Below are positions 31,431 through 40,460 of a DNA stretch of 64,000 nt, in pieces (position 1 is the first letter of the stretch; every line of letters starts with the position of its first letter). The DNA comes from Mycolicibacterium stellerae. GTDB lineage: Bacteria > Actinomycetota > Actinomycetes > Mycobacteriales > Mycobacteriaceae. A program made the translations under genes and the position numbers. The stretch is from the NCBI RefSeq assembly GCF_003719305.1, contig NZ_RARC01000037.1, positions 1 to 64,000 on the forward strand, in the 5' to 3' direction. The notes under the pieces were generated by a model. It was not told where the DNA came from. It worked only from the letters and a program-made list of their open reading frames with translations, and did no database searches.

Positions 31431-32180
31431 ATGGGAGATTCCACGCTGATCCTTCTGCGCCACGGCGAAAGTGAATGGAACGCGCTGAACCTGTTCACCG
31501 GTTGGGTGGACGTCGACCTCACCGAAAAGGGCAGAGGAGAAGCCGTCCGTGCAGGCGAACTGATCAAGGAGCTGGAAACCCAGCCCGACGTTCTGTACAC
31601 GTCCCTGCTGCGGCGGGCGATCACCACCGCGAATCTGGCGCTGGACAAGGCGGACAGGCATTGGATACCCGTGCACCGCGACTGGCGGCTCAACGAACGT
31701 CACTACGGGGCACTGCAGGGCCTGAACAAGGCCGAGACCAAGGAGCGCTACGGCGAAGAGCAGTTCATGGCCTGGCGGCGCAGCTATGACACCCCGCCGC
31801 CGCCGATCGAGTCGGGCAGCGAATTCAGCCAGGACGACGATCCGCGCTACGCCGACATCGCGGGCGGCCCGCCGAAGACCGAGTGCCTCAAGGACGTCGT
31901 CACGCGGTTCGTGCCGTATTTCACCGAAACGATCGTGCCCGACCTGCAGGCGGGCAAGACCGTGCTGATCGCCGCGCACGGAAATTCGCTCCGTGCGCTG
32001 GTCAAGTACCTCGACAAGATGTCCGACGATGACGTGGTCGGGCTGAACATCCCGACCGGCATCCCGCTGCGCTACGACCTCGACGGCGATCTGCGCCCGA
32101 AGGTCGCCGGTGGCACCTACCTGGACCCCGAGGCCGCCGCCGCGGGAGCGGCCGCAGTGGCGAGCCAGGGAGCGAAGTAG
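31431..32180 (+). CDS. gpmA: 2,3-bisphosphoglycerate-dependent phosphoglycerate mutase
   Basis: A 249-residue glycolytic enzyme (gpm1, Rv0489). The phosphohistidine motif LILLRHGESEWNALNLFTGW (~6-25) starts the protein; RRAITTANLALDKADRHWIP (~62-81), RLNERHYGALQGLNKAETKE (~86-105) and the second catalytic His in LIAAHGNSLRALVKYLD (~182-198) are intact. It interconverts 3- and 2-phosphoglycerate. ATG 31431, 25 bases after the YbjN gene. Confidence 0.97.
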   Translation: MGDSTLILLRHGESEWNALNLFTGWVDVDLTEKGRGEAVRAGELIKELETQPDVLYTSLLRRAITTANLALDKADRHWIPVHRDWRLNERHYGALQGLNKAETKERYGEEQFMAWRRSYDTPPPPIESGSEFSQDDDPRYADIAGGPPKTECLKDVVTRFVPYFTETIVPDLQAGKTVLIAAHGNSLRALVKYLDKMSDDDVVGLNIPTGIPLRYDLDGDLRPKVAGGTYLDPEAAAAGAAAVASQGAK

Positions 32181-32310
32181 CCCACCGGGCGGCTGCTTTG
32201 GGCAAACACTGGATGAACGCCAACCGAACACATGCGCTTGGTGATGTGACATGTCCCGTTTTAGCCGCACGCTGCTGGGATGACGTTCACCAGTTACGTA
32301 CCATTTGCTC

Positions 32311-33492
32311 GTGAGTGTGGTATCCGCACTGCTGCTGGCGGCAGTCGTGGCCCTGCTCGCTCTGGTGATCGGGGTGGCGGTCGGAGCGGGCATGGCCCCC
32401 AGGATCGTCGAGCGCAGGCAGCGGCGGGCGACCGAGGAGTCGGGAATCACCGTCTCGGAGATGCTTGCCCACATCGTGTCGCTGTCACCGGTGGGCATCG
32501 TCGTGGTCGACACCTACCGTGACGTCGTCTACACCAACGACCGGGCCAGGGAACTGGGCCTGGTGCGCGACCGTCTGCTCGACGACCGCGCCTGGCTGGC
32601 GGCGCAGCGGACCCTGACCACCGGCGACGACGTCGAGGTCGATCTCTCCCCGCGCAGGCGGGCCCAGCCCGGCAGGTCGGGGCTTTCCGTGCGGGGCCAC
32701 GTCCGGCTGCTGACCGAGGACGACCGCCGGTTCGCCGTCATGTACGTCGACGACCAGTCCGAGCATGCGCGGATGGAGGCCACCAGACGCGACTTCGTCG
32801 CCAACGTCAGCCACGAACTCAAGACGCCGGTCGGGGCGATGGGCGTGCTCGCGGAGGCGCTGCTGGCCTCCGCCGACGACCCGCAGAACGTGCGCAGATT
32901 CGCCGAGAAGATGGTCATGGAATCGCAGCGGCTGGCCAACATGGTCGGTGAGCTCATCGAACTGTCAAGGCTGCAAGGGGCCGAGCCGCTGCCCGACCTC
33001 GAGGCCGTAGACGTCGATACTGTTGTCGCAGAAGCGCTTTCGAGGTACAAGGTGGTCGCCGACAACGCCGACATCGCCATCACCACCGATGCGCCGACGG
33101 GTTACAAAGTGCTCGGCGACCAACCCCTTCTGGTGACCGCGATAGCCAACCTGGTGTCCAACGCGATCGCCTACTCATCCAATGGATCCCCGGTGTCGAT
33201 CAGCCGCAGGCGCAGGGGCGACAACATCGAGATCGCCGTCACCGATCGGGGAATCGGCATCGCTGCCGCCGATCAGGAGCGGGTTTTCGAGCGGTTCTTC
33301 CGCGTCGACAAGGCCAGATCACGGGCAACCGGAGGTACCGGCCTCGGTCTGGCGATCGTCAAACATGTTGCGGCCAATCACAACGGAACCATCCGGCTGT
33401 GGAGTCAGCCGGGCACCGGATCGACATTCACTCTGTCGATTCCGGCCTATCCGGATCGCGCGGGCGAGTCGGACGAACGATCTGACCAATGA
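32311..33492 (+). CDS. senX3: Sensor histidine kinase SenX3
   Basis: A 393-residue membrane kinase (Rv0490). One N-terminal hydrophobic stretch (~2-27, SALLLAAVVALLALVIGVAV), a PAS-like region (~45-140, LSPVGIVVVDTYRDVVYTND), H-box FVANVSHELKTPVGAM (~155-170, phospho-His), N-box LLVTAIANLVSNAIAYS (~271-287), G1 DRGIGIAAADQ, F-box VFERFFRVDKARSR and G2 GGTGLGLAIVKHVA. With RegX3 it controls phosphate starvation responses; PhoU/Pst input is known from M. smegmatis and M. tuberculosis. GTG 32311 was chosen over TTG 32305 because homologues begin at this point. Confidence 0.96.
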   Translation: MSVVSALLLAAVVALLALVIGVAVGAGMAPRIVERRQRRATEESGITVSEMLAHIVSLSPVGIVVVDTYRDVVYTNDRARELGLVRDRLLDDRAWLAAQRTLTTGDDVEVDLSPRRRAQPGRSGLSVRGHVRLLTEDDRRFAVMYVDDQSEHARMEATRRDFVANVSHELKTPVGAMGVLAEALLASADDPQNVRRFAEKMVMESQRLANMVGELIELSRLQGAEPLPDLEAVDVDTVVAEALSRYKVVADNADIAITTDAPTGYKVLGDQPLLVTAIANLVSNAIAYSSNGSPVSISRRRRGDNIEIAVTDRGIGIAAADQERVFERFFRVDKARSRATGGTGLGLAIVKHVAANHNGTIRLWSQPGTGSTFTLSIPAYPDRAGESDERSDQ

Positions 33493-33509
33493 GAGGAACT
33501 GCAACGTCC

Positions 33510-34196
33510 ATGACCAACGTGCTGATCGTCGAGGACGAGGAGTCCCTGGCCGATCCCCTGGCGTTCCTACTGCGCAAGGAGGGTTTCGAGGCCACCGTGG
33601 TGACCGATGGGCCTTCGGCCCTCGCCGAATTCGAGCGAGCAGGCGCAGACATCGTGCTGCTCGACCTGATGCTGCCCGGGATGAGCGGGACCGACGTATG
33701 CAAACAACTGCGGTCGCGTTCCAGCGTGCCGGTCATCATGGTGACTGCGCGCGACAGCGAGATCGACAAGGTGGTCGGACTGGAACTCGGCGCCGACGAC
33801 TACGTCACCAAGCCCTACTCGGCGCGTGAGCTGATCGCGCGGATCAGGGCGGTGCTGCGCCGCGGCGCCGACGCCGACGACCCCGCCATCGGCGACGGCG
33901 TGCTGGAGGCGGGACCGGTGCGGATGGACGTCGAACGACATGTCGTTTCGGTCAACGGAGAGTCGATTACCCTGCCGCTCAAGGAATTCGACTTGCTCGA
34001 GTATCTGATGCGCAACAGCGGACGTGTGCTCACCCGTGGTCAGCTCATCGACCGGGTGTGGGGCGCCGACTACGTCGGCGACACCAAGACGCTCGATGTC
34101 CACGTCAAGCGGCTGCGCAGCAAGATCGAGGCCGACCCGGCCAACCCGGTGCACCTGGTGACGGTGCGCGGTCTCGGCTACAAACTGGAGGGCTAG
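33510..34196 (+). CDS. regX3: Response regulator RegX3
   Basis: A 228-residue OmpR/PhoB-type regulator (Rv0491, 227). The receiver domain has acidic pocket EDEES, phospho-acceptor Asp in IVLLDLMLPGMSG (~50-62) and Lys in DYVTKPYSARELIARI (~97-112). The winged helix spans ~130-228: LKEFDLLEYLMRNSGRVLTR, GQLIDRVWGADYVGDTKTLD. ATG 33510, 17 bases after senX3; no MIRU-type repeats lie in between, unlike M. tuberculosis. It activates pst and phosphatase genes when phosphate is low. Confidence 0.97.
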   Translation: MTNVLIVEDEESLADPLAFLLRKEGFEATVVTDGPSALAEFERAGADIVLLDLMLPGMSGTDVCKQLRSRSSVPVIMVTARDSEIDKVVGLELGADDYVTKPYSARELIARIRAVLRRGADADDPAIGDGVLEAGPVRMDVERHVVSVNGESITLPLKEFDLLEYLMRNSGRVLTRGQLIDRVWGADYVGDTKTLDVHVKRLRSKIEADPANPVHLVTVRGLGYKLEG

Positions 34197-34213
34197 TCGG
34201 GAGGCGCAGGCCG

Positions 34214-34990
34214 CTAGTCGGCGGCCCGGGTGGCGGGATGCACGGCGATCAGCCCTAAGCTGCTGCGCCGCTTGCACATTGCCGCCAGCTCGGCGTACGC
34301 CTTCTCGCCGAGAAGTTCGGTCAGCTCGGGGGCATAGGTCTGCCAAACCTGCTTGGCGCCGACATGTGCGTTCGGGTCGCCGGTGCAGTACCAGTGCAAA
34401 TCGGCACCACCCTCGCCCCAGCCGCGCCGGTCGTACTCGGTGATCCACGTCTTGAGGATCTCTGTATCGTCGGGCAGCTTCACCCACTCCTGGGTACGCC
34501 GGATCGGCAGCTGCCAGCACACGTCGGGCTTCATCGTCAGCGGCTCGACACCCAGCTTCAACGCCTTGCTGTGCAGCGCGCATCCGATGCCGCCACCGAA
34601 GCCGGGCCGGTTGAGGAAGATGCAGGCACCCTTGTACTTGCGGGTGCGCAGGTTGGGCTTGTCGTCGTAGGAGTCCATCTCGAGATAACCCTTGCGGCCC
34701 AAGCCTTTTTCCCGAAACTGCCAATCGTCGTCGGTCAGGGTCTTCACCGCGGCGTCGAGGCGCTTGCGGTCGTCCTTGTCGGACAGGAAGGCGCCGTGCG
34801 AGCAGCAGCCGTCATCGGGACGACCTTCCACTGTGCCCTTACACGCCGGCGTGCCGAACACACATGTCCACCGCGACAGCAGCCAAGTCATATCGGCGGC
34901 GATCAGATGTTCGGGATTGTCCGGGTCATAGAACTCCACCCATTCGCGCGCGAAATCCAGCTCGACCTCGCCGGGATGTTCTGACGTCAC
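34214..34990 (-). CDS. Cys-rich conserved protein (Rv0495c-like)
   Basis: A 258-residue cytosolic protein conserved in mycobacteria. Nine cysteines are visible: TCVFGTPACKG (~43-53), DDGCCSHGAF (~60-69), YKGACIFLN, GGGIGCALHSKA, DVCWQLP, HWYCTGD and AAMCKRRSS. The spacing resembles metal- or Fe-S-binding proteins, though no named motif fits. Start choice GTG 34990 is uncertain; TTG 34999 would add three residues. It corresponds to Rv0495c, an essential-type conserved hypothetical. Convergent with regX3, 17 bases apart. Confidence 0.82.
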   Translation of the reverse strand: MTSEHPGEVELDFAREWVEFYDPDNPEHLIAADMTWLLSRWTCVFGTPACKGTVEGRPDDGCCSHGAFLSDKDDRKRLDAAVKTLTDDDWQFREKGLGRKGYLEMDSYDDKPNLRTRKYKGACIFLNRPGFGGGIGCALHSKALKLGVEPLTMKPDVCWQLPIRRTQEWVKLPDDTEILKTWITEYDRRGWGEGGADLHWYCTGDPNAHVGAKQVWQTYAPELTELLGEKAYAELAAMCKRRSSLGLIAVHPATRAAD

Positions 34991-35027
34991 AAGGAACAAC
35001 GCTACCCCGAACCGCCGGTGATCGCCG

Positions 35028-36575
35028 TCAAGGCCGGCGCGTGCCCGCCTCGTCGACCAGGTCCTCCTCGGGCACGGTCGCATGCACCTCGCTGTCGGCG
35101 CGACGACGTAGCAGGTACCCGCCGACCAGTGCCGCAACCAACGTCAAATAGACGACGATGGTGAACGGTGTGCTGACGAGTGTTGACACGTCTCCGCCTG
35201 CGATGTCCAGGGCGCGCCGCAGCTGGACTTCGGCGAGTGGACCGAGAATGGCGCCGACGATCATCGGCGTGATCGGGAAGCCGAACCGGCGCATCAGATA
35301 ACCGACCATGCCGAGCACGAGCAGCACGACGACGTCGAACGTGGACCCGTTGACCGCGTATGTGCCCAGCAGGGCGAAGGTCATGATCCCTGCGAACAGA
35401 TACGGCTTCGGAATCTCGAGAATCTTCACCCAGATACCGACGAGTGGCAGATTCAGAAGCAGCAGGATGACGTTGGCGATGATCAGGCTTGCGATTAGCC
35501 CCCAGACAAGGGCCGCTTGGCTCTCCAACAGTTGCGGGCCCGGTTGAATCCCGTACTGCTGGAACGCGACCAGGATGACGGCCGCGGTGGCCGACGTCGG
35601 TATGCCAAGCGCCAGCAGCGGCACCAGGGTGCCCGCGGCATTGGCGTTGTTGGCGGCCTCGGGTCCGGCCACGCCTTCGATGGCCCCTTCGCCGAACTCC
35701 TCCTTGTGCGCCGACAGGCGTCGTTCCATGGCATACGAGAGGAACGTCGGAATCTCCGACCCACCCGCGGGGATGACGCCGAGTGGGAAGCCCACCGCGG
35801 TACCGCGCAGCCAGGGGCGCCACGACCGGGACCAGTCCTGTCGGGACATCCACTTGGCCCCCTTTCCCAACGCAAGGAGGTCGAAATGGCTGGAGACCTG
35901 ATGCGCGGCAACGTAGAGCACTTCGCCCATCGCGAACAGCGCAACGATGAGCACGACGGTGTCGATGCCGTCGAGCAGCGCGACCTGTCCGAAGGCCAGC
36001 CGCTGCTGCCCGCTCTGGAAGTCGATGCCGACGAGGCCGATGGCCAGACCGAGGCCCATCGAGATCATGCCGCGCAACGGCGAAGATCCCACGAGTGCGC
36101 TCACCGACAGAAAAGCGACCACCATCAGTGCGAAATAGTCAGGTGCCCCGAGCTTTACGGCCACGCTGACCATCCAGGGGGCGAAGAACGCCAGCAATAC
36201 GGTCGCAATGGTTCCCGCGACGAACGATCCGATGGCGGCCGTCGCCAGCGCGGCCGCGCCGCGCCCCTTCCTGGCCATCTTGTTGCCGTCGATCGCGGTG
36301 ATCACCGACCCGGATTCGCCGGGGGTCTTCAGCAGGATCGACGTCGTGGAACCGCCGTACATGGCGCCGTAGTAGATGCCCGCGAACATGATGAAGGCCA
36401 ACTCCGGCTCCATGCCGTACGTCATCGGCAACAGCAGCGCGATGGTCAATGCGGGCCCGATGCCGGGCAGCACGCCGATGAGGGTGCCGACCACTGTGCC
36501 AATGAGCGCGAACAACAGCGCCTGCGGTGTGATCGCAACGGAAAGCCCGTGCAGCAGCCCCTCGATACCCGACAT
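35028..36575 (-). CDS. tctA: Tripartite tricarboxylate transporter, large membrane subunit TctA
   Basis: A 515-residue membrane protein with ~11-12 helices, TctA/DUF112 family. Signatures: GTLIGVLPGIGPALTIALLL (~34-53), FAGIYYGAMYGGSTTSILLK (~65-84) with TPGESGSVITAIDGNKMARK, and the second half repeat GFPLGVIPAGGSEIPTFLSY (~255-274) with EGVAGPEAANNANAAGTLVP. It forms the transport channel with TctB and receives substrate from the binding protein TctC. ATG 36575 overlaps the tctB stop (ATGA). Last gene of the tctC-tctB-tctA operon. Confidence 0.93.
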   Translation of the reverse strand: MSGIEGLLHGLSVAITPQALLFALIGTVVGTLIGVLPGIGPALTIALLLPMTYGMEPELAFIMFAGIYYGAMYGGSTTSILLKTPGESGSVITAIDGNKMARKGRGAAALATAAIGSFVAGTIATVLLAFFAPWMVSVAVKLGAPDYFALMVVAFLSVSALVGSSPLRGMISMGLGLAIGLVGIDFQSGQQRLAFGQVALLDGIDTVVLIVALFAMGEVLYVAAHQVSSHFDLLALGKGAKWMSRQDWSRSWRPWLRGTAVGFPLGVIPAGGSEIPTFLSYAMERRLSAHKEEFGEGAIEGVAGPEAANNANAAGTLVPLLALGIPTSATAAVILVAFQQYGIQPGPQLLESQAALVWGLIASLIIANVILLLLNLPLVGIWVKILEIPKPYLFAGIMTFALLGTYAVNGSTFDVVVLLVLGMVGYLMRRFGFPITPMIVGAILGPLAEVQLRRALDIAGGDVSTLVSTPFTIVVYLTLVAALVGGYLLRRRADSEVHATVPEEDLVDEAGTRRP

Positions 36576-37087
36576 CAGAATCCTAAAATTCCCGCAGGCA
36601 GCGGGATGTCGAGCAGTCGTGTGAAGGACAGGTAGACGACGAGCGAGAGCGCGACGGCGATGATGGCGGTGCGGATGATGTGTCTGGCGCCGACGGCCCA
36701 TGCGGTGAGCCAGAAGACGATCGAGCTGACGATGAGGTAGCCGAGTGGCTCAACGGCTGCGATGAAGACTCCTACCGCGGCCACGCAAATGGCAAGCGGC
36801 ACCCATCGCGTGTTGCGCACATCGACATCGCCTTCGGACTCGTCGGGCTCGCCGAGCCTGCCGCGCGCCACTTGCACAACGAGTGCGAGCGAAAGGGCGA
36901 TGAGCAGGACGCCGACCACCTTCGGCATGAATCCCGCGCCAACCCCGGAAGCCGACGTCGACGCCGCCTGGTTGAGTCCGTCGAGCAGGACCACGACGCC
37001 GATTCCGAGCAGCGCCAGCGACACCACCCAGTCGCCCCACGGAATCGGCCTGTGCGTCGACGCGACGTCGGCCGACTCTGCGGTCAT
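36575..37087 (-). CDS. tctB: Tripartite tricarboxylate transporter, small membrane subunit TctB
   Basis: A 170-residue protein with four hydrophobic helices: ~17-37 (WVVSLALLGIGVVVLLDGLN), ~50-68 (GFMPKVVGVLLIALSLALVV), ~92-112 (VPLAICVAAVGVFIAAVEPL) and ~135-158 (IIRTAIIAVALSLVVYLSFT). The GAGFMPKVVG motif is typical of TctB. ATG 37087 shares one base with the tctC stop (TAATG) and the gene overlaps tctA by four bases, so all three subunits are translationally coupled. Confidence 0.9.
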   Translation of the reverse strand: MTAESADVASTHRPIPWGDWVVSLALLGIGVVVLLDGLNQAASTSASGVGAGFMPKVVGVLLIALSLALVVQVARGRLGEPDESEGDVDVRNTRWVPLAICVAAVGVFIAAVEPLGYLIVSSIVFWLTAWAVGARHIIRTAIIAVALSLVVYLSFTRLLDIPLPAGILGF

Positions 37088-38106
37088 TAACCCGCCTTCT
37101 TGGCCAGTCCGAGTTCGTCGAGAACCGTTTGTACGCGCGTGTTTTCCTCTTTCAACCAAGTGCCGAACTCGTCACCGGCGAGGAAGTTGTCGTTCCAGCC
37201 GTTCTTCTTGACCGCATCCGTCCACGCCGACGAATCGTGCATGCGCTTCATCGCCTCGACGTACTGCGTGGTCAGGTCATCGCTGATACCGGTCGGCGCC
37301 ATGATCGACCGCCAGTTCTGGAACTCGAGCGTCGGATCGATCTGGGTCGCCGTCTGCGCGAAGCTCGTCCCTTCGACCTGTTGCGCCGACGAGATCAACA
37401 GACCCTTGAGGTTGCCGTTCTTGATCTGCTCGGCGAATTCGTTGAGCCCGGCCACGCCCGCTTTCACCTTGCCGCCGAGCAGCGCCGTCGTCGCCTCGCC
37501 GCCGCCGCTGTAGGGGACGTAGTTCACATCAGCCGGCTTGACCCCGTAGTGCTGAGCCAGCAAGCCGATGAAGATCTGGTCGGCGCTGCCTGCCGAACCG
37601 CCGGCAATCGGAACGGATTTGGGGTCGGCCTTGATGGCGGCGAAAAGTTCGTCGGCGTTGTTGAACGGCACATCCTTCGGGACGACGATCACCTCGTATT
37701 CGCCGACGACACGAGCGATCGGGGTTAGGTCGTCGAGCGTCACGTCGGTGCCGTTGGTGATGATTCCACTCATCATCGCCAGCCCAGAGGCGATCAGCAG
37801 GTCGGCCTTGCCCGTCTGCGGTGCGACCTGTGCCAGCGCGACCGTCCCCGAGGCGCCCGGCACGTTCTTGACGTCCGCGCTGCGGGCCAGGTTGTCCGAC
37901 GTCAGGGCTTCCTGCACGGCGCGTGCCGTTTGGTCCCATCCACTGCCTGGGGCGGCGGGCGCGATGATCTCGACGCGCGACAGCGGCTTGAAGTCACCTC
38001 CGCCATCACCTCCGGAACCGCCGCCACTGGTGCCACTGTTGCCGCTGCACGCGGCCAGAGCGAGTCCGGCGGCGACGATGGCCGCAACAAGACGTGGGGT
38101 TCGCAT
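37087..38106 (-). CDS. tctC: Tripartite tricarboxylate transporter substrate-binding lipoprotein TctC
   Basis: A 339-residue lipoprotein. Signal and lipobox: LVAAIVAAGLALAAC-S (~6-21). A Gly/Ser linker (SGGGSGGDGGGDF) follows, then the TctC fold: VEIIAPAAPGSGWDQTARAV (~46-65), NVPGASGTVALAQVAPQTGK, LTPIARVVGEYEVIVVPKDV, YSGGGEATTALLGGKVKAGV. It delivers substrate to TctAB; family members bind citrate and other carboxylates. ATG 38106 has GGGAGGC upstream. Divergent from gntR across 132 bases with GTATAC operators. Confidence 0.93.
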   Translation of the reverse strand: MRTPRLVAAIVAAGLALAACSGNSGTSGGGSGGDGGGDFKPLSRVEIIAPAAPGSGWDQTARAVQEALTSDNLARSADVKNVPGASGTVALAQVAPQTGKADLLIASGLAMMSGIITNGTDVTLDDLTPIARVVGEYEVIVVPKDVPFNNADELFAAIKADPKSVPIAGGSAGSADQIFIGLLAQHYGVKPADVNYVPYSGGGEATTALLGGKVKAGVAGLNEFAEQIKNGNLKGLLISSAQQVEGTSFAQTATQIDPTLEFQNWRSIMAPTGISDDLTTQYVEAMKRMHDSSAWTDAVKKNGWNDNFLAGDEFGTWLKEENTRVQTVLDELGLAKKAG

Positions 38107-38150
38107 CGGGGGCCTCCCGGGGGCTGACGACGGTGTCGAATAGATCGAAC

Positions 38151-38230
38151 GTATACACAATGGACACTTCGACGCAATGGCTTCGACAAACACCGCAGTC
38201 ACTGAAGTTTGCTATCGGCGTATGTATACA
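38151..38230. promoter_or_regulatory. GTATACAC operator pair between tctC and gntR
   Basis: GTATACAC occurs at 38151-38158 and again at 38225-38232 within the perfect palindrome TGTATACA (38223-38230). GTATAC-centred sites are typical of FadR-type GntR regulators. One copy lies 45 bases before tctC and the other just before the gntR GTG, so the GntR protein probably controls both directions. Confidence 0.6.
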
Positions 38231-38238
38231 CTGGCTCG

Positions 38239-38913
38239 GTGCCATCGAAGCCTTTGAGCGCGGCGGCCCGTGCCTATGAACAACTGCGGTCGGAGATCCT
38301 CGACGGCGTACTCGGTCCGGGGAGCACGCTGTTCGAGGTCGAACAGTCTGAGCGTCTCGGGGTGTCGCGCACTCCAGTTCGCGAGGCGTTCGGGCGACTC
38401 GTCGCCGAAGGTCTGCTCGACGACAGGCGCGGCCGCGGCCTGGTCGTCACCGACGTCTCCGACGACGACGTCGACGCGCTGTACGAGATGCGAACCTGCT
38501 TGGAGGCGCAAGCGGCCCGACTGGCCGCCCGGGCCGCCGACGGCGACGTCTTTGCCCGCTACGCGAGCGACTTCCGCGCATGGAATGCCACGTTGCTCGA
38601 CCCCGACGTATCCGATGAACAGGTCGGCGAGTACTACGCGCTGATCCGCCGCTTCGATCAGGCGGTCGATGCCGCCGCGGGCAATCCGTATCTCCTCGAT
38701 GCACTCGAGACGTTGCGCGCACACATCGCCCGAGTCCGGCGCAAGGCGGGGGCGTCACCGGTGAGGCTGGCTGCGTCGGCCCTCGAGCACGCGCTCATCG
38801 CGTCGGCGATCGCCGACCAAGATGCCGCGCTGGCCGTGCACGCAACCCACGTCCATCTACACAACAGCCTCGAGCACTTCCGCCACGACTACACCGGACT
38901 CGGCTCCACCTGA
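38239..38913 (+). CDS. GntR-family regulator (FCD domain)
   Basis: A 224-residue regulator. N-terminal wHTH ~8-70: AAARAYEQLRSEILDGVLGP, SERLGVSRTPVREAFGRLVA, then EGLLDDRRGRGLVV. The C-terminal FCD helical domain has YEMRTCLEAQAARLAARAAD (~85-104), FDQAVDAAAGNPYLLDAL and a His pair in VHATHVHLHNSLEHF, fitting metal-dependent acid sensing. GTG 38239 was chosen because the upstream in-frame ATG lies in the operator. It heads the gntR-prpD-prpB unit; the effector is probably a substrate of the pathway. Confidence 0.88.
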   Translation: MPSKPLSAAARAYEQLRSEILDGVLGPGSTLFEVEQSERLGVSRTPVREAFGRLVAEGLLDDRRGRGLVVTDVSDDDVDALYEMRTCLEAQAARLAARAADGDVFARYASDFRAWNATLLDPDVSDEQVGEYYALIRRFDQAVDAAAGNPYLLDALETLRAHIARVRRKAGASPVRLAASALEHALIASAIADQDAALAVHATHVHLHNSLEHFRHDYTGLGST

Positions 38914-38931
38914 CAGAAAGGCATCGCCGTC

Positions 38932-40449
38932 ATGCAGAACCATCGTGTCCGGGTCCACCGCAGCGAGGAGGGCCTCCCGAGGGAAGGGCAGCTCGCCTGG
39001 GCGATAGCGCAGGTGGCGACCGATCCCGTGGACGTGAGCGACGAGGTCGCGGACATGATCGTCAACCGGATGATCGACAATGCGGGCGTCGCGGCCGCCG
39101 CGGTGGGGCGCAGCGCGCCATCCGCGGCCAGGGAACAGGCCCTCGCGCACCCACCAAGCTCGGGGGGCGTCGGCGCCACCGTCTTCGGTCTCGACGCCGA
39201 CCGCAGGACGAGTCCCGAGTGGGCGGCATTCGCAAACGGAGTTGCCGTGCGCGAGTTAGACTTTCACGACACTTTCCTGGCGGCCGACTATTCACACCCG
39301 GGCGACAACATCCCGCCGATCGCGGCTGTCGCCCAACATGTGGGCGCCGACGGGCACTCGCTGGTGCGCGGTATCGCAACGGGCTATGAGATACAGATCG
39401 ATCTGGTTCGATCGATCAGCCTGCACAAGCACAAGATCGACCACGTCGCGCACCTCGGCCCGTCGGCGGTGGCAGGCATCGGAACGCTGCTGGGTCTGCC
39501 GCCGGAGGTCATCTTCCAGGCGATCGGTCAGGCGCTTCACACCACCACGTCCACCCGACAGTCACGCAAGGGCGAGATCTCGTCGTGGAAGGCCTATGCA
39601 CCCGCATTCGCGGGCAAGGTCGCCGTCGAGGCGGTCGACAGGGCGATGCGGGGGCAGACCAGCCCGTCGCCGATCTACGAAGGCGAAGACGGCGTGATCG
39701 CCTGGCTACTCGACGGGCCTGGGGCCCATTACGACGTACCGCTGCCCGAGCCCGGCGAGCAGAAGACGGCGATACTGAGCAGCTATACGAAGCAACACTC
39801 GGCAGAGTACCAGGCACAGGCGTGGATTGACCTGGCCAGCAAGCTGTTTCGCGAACATCCGGCGGTCGCCGATCCAGAGCAGGTGCGTAGCGTCGTCATC
39901 CATACGTCACACCACACCCACAATGTGATCGGGTCGGGTGCGGCTGATCCGCAGAAGTACGATCCAGCGGCGTCCAGGGAGACCCTCGACCATTCGCTCC
40001 CGTACATCTTCGCGGTGGCCTTGCAGGACGGAGCCTGGCACCACGAAGCGTCGTATACGCGCGAGCGCGCAACACGCGGGGACACCGTCGCGCTCTGGCG
40101 CAAGGTGTCCACCGTCGAAGACGACGGATGGACGCAGCGCTACCACGCGGCCGGGGCCGATCAGTCATATGGCGGCCGCGTGGTGATCACCATGGAGGAC
40201 GGCAGTGAGATCGTCGACGAGATCGGTGTCGCCGACGCACATCCCGGCGGTGCCCGACCGTTTGCCAGGGACGCGTATGTGGAGAAGTTCCTCAGCCTTG
40301 CAGTGCCCGTGCTTGGCGAAGAAGAATCCGACCGCTTTCTGGCGCTCGCGATGCGGCTGCCGGAACTCAAGCCAAAAGAGGTGCAGGAGTTGACGTTCAA
40401 TGTACTGCCAGGTGTCCTGCCGCCGACTGGACCACACGGGATCTTCTGA
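38932..40449 (+). CDS. prpD: MmgE/PrpD-family 2-methylcitrate dehydratase
   Basis: A 505-residue Fe-S-independent dehydratase. Segments: NRMIDNAGVAAAAVGRSAPS (~44-63), FANGVAVRELDFHDTFLAAD (~98-117) with YSHPGDNIPPIAAVAQHVGA, KWKAYAPAFA-type SSWKAYAPAFAGKVAVEAVD (~217-236), and SLPYIFAVALQDGAWHHE (~356-373). PrpD turns 2-methylcitrate into 2-methylaconitate or the cis-isomer. GAAAGG lies 11 bases before ATG 38932. It is in one unit with gntR and prpB. Related family members act on other tricarboxylates, so exact substrate is open. Confidence 0.9.
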   Translation: MQNHRVRVHRSEEGLPREGQLAWAIAQVATDPVDVSDEVADMIVNRMIDNAGVAAAAVGRSAPSAAREQALAHPPSSGGVGATVFGLDADRRTSPEWAAFANGVAVRELDFHDTFLAADYSHPGDNIPPIAAVAQHVGADGHSLVRGIATGYEIQIDLVRSISLHKHKIDHVAHLGPSAVAGIGTLLGLPPEVIFQAIGQALHTTTSTRQSRKGEISSWKAYAPAFAGKVAVEAVDRAMRGQTSPSPIYEGEDGVIAWLLDGPGAHYDVPLPEPGEQKTAILSSYTKQHSAEYQAQAWIDLASKLFREHPAVADPEQVRSVVIHTSHHTHNVIGSGAADPQKYDPAASRETLDHSLPYIFAVALQDGAWHHEASYTRERATRGDTVALWRKVSTVEDDGWTQRYHAAGADQSYGGRVVITMEDGSEIVDEIGVADAHPGGARPFARDAYVEKFLSLAVPVLGEEESDRFLALAMRLPELKPKEVQELTFNVLPGVLPPTGPHGIF

Positions 40450-40460
40450 CGGAGGCCGAG

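Noticed and set aside
32181..32310. RegX3 box before senX3 (GTTCACCAGTTACG)
   Set aside because: Half-site resemblance only; without a second good half-site or spacing rule it cannot be separated from chance.
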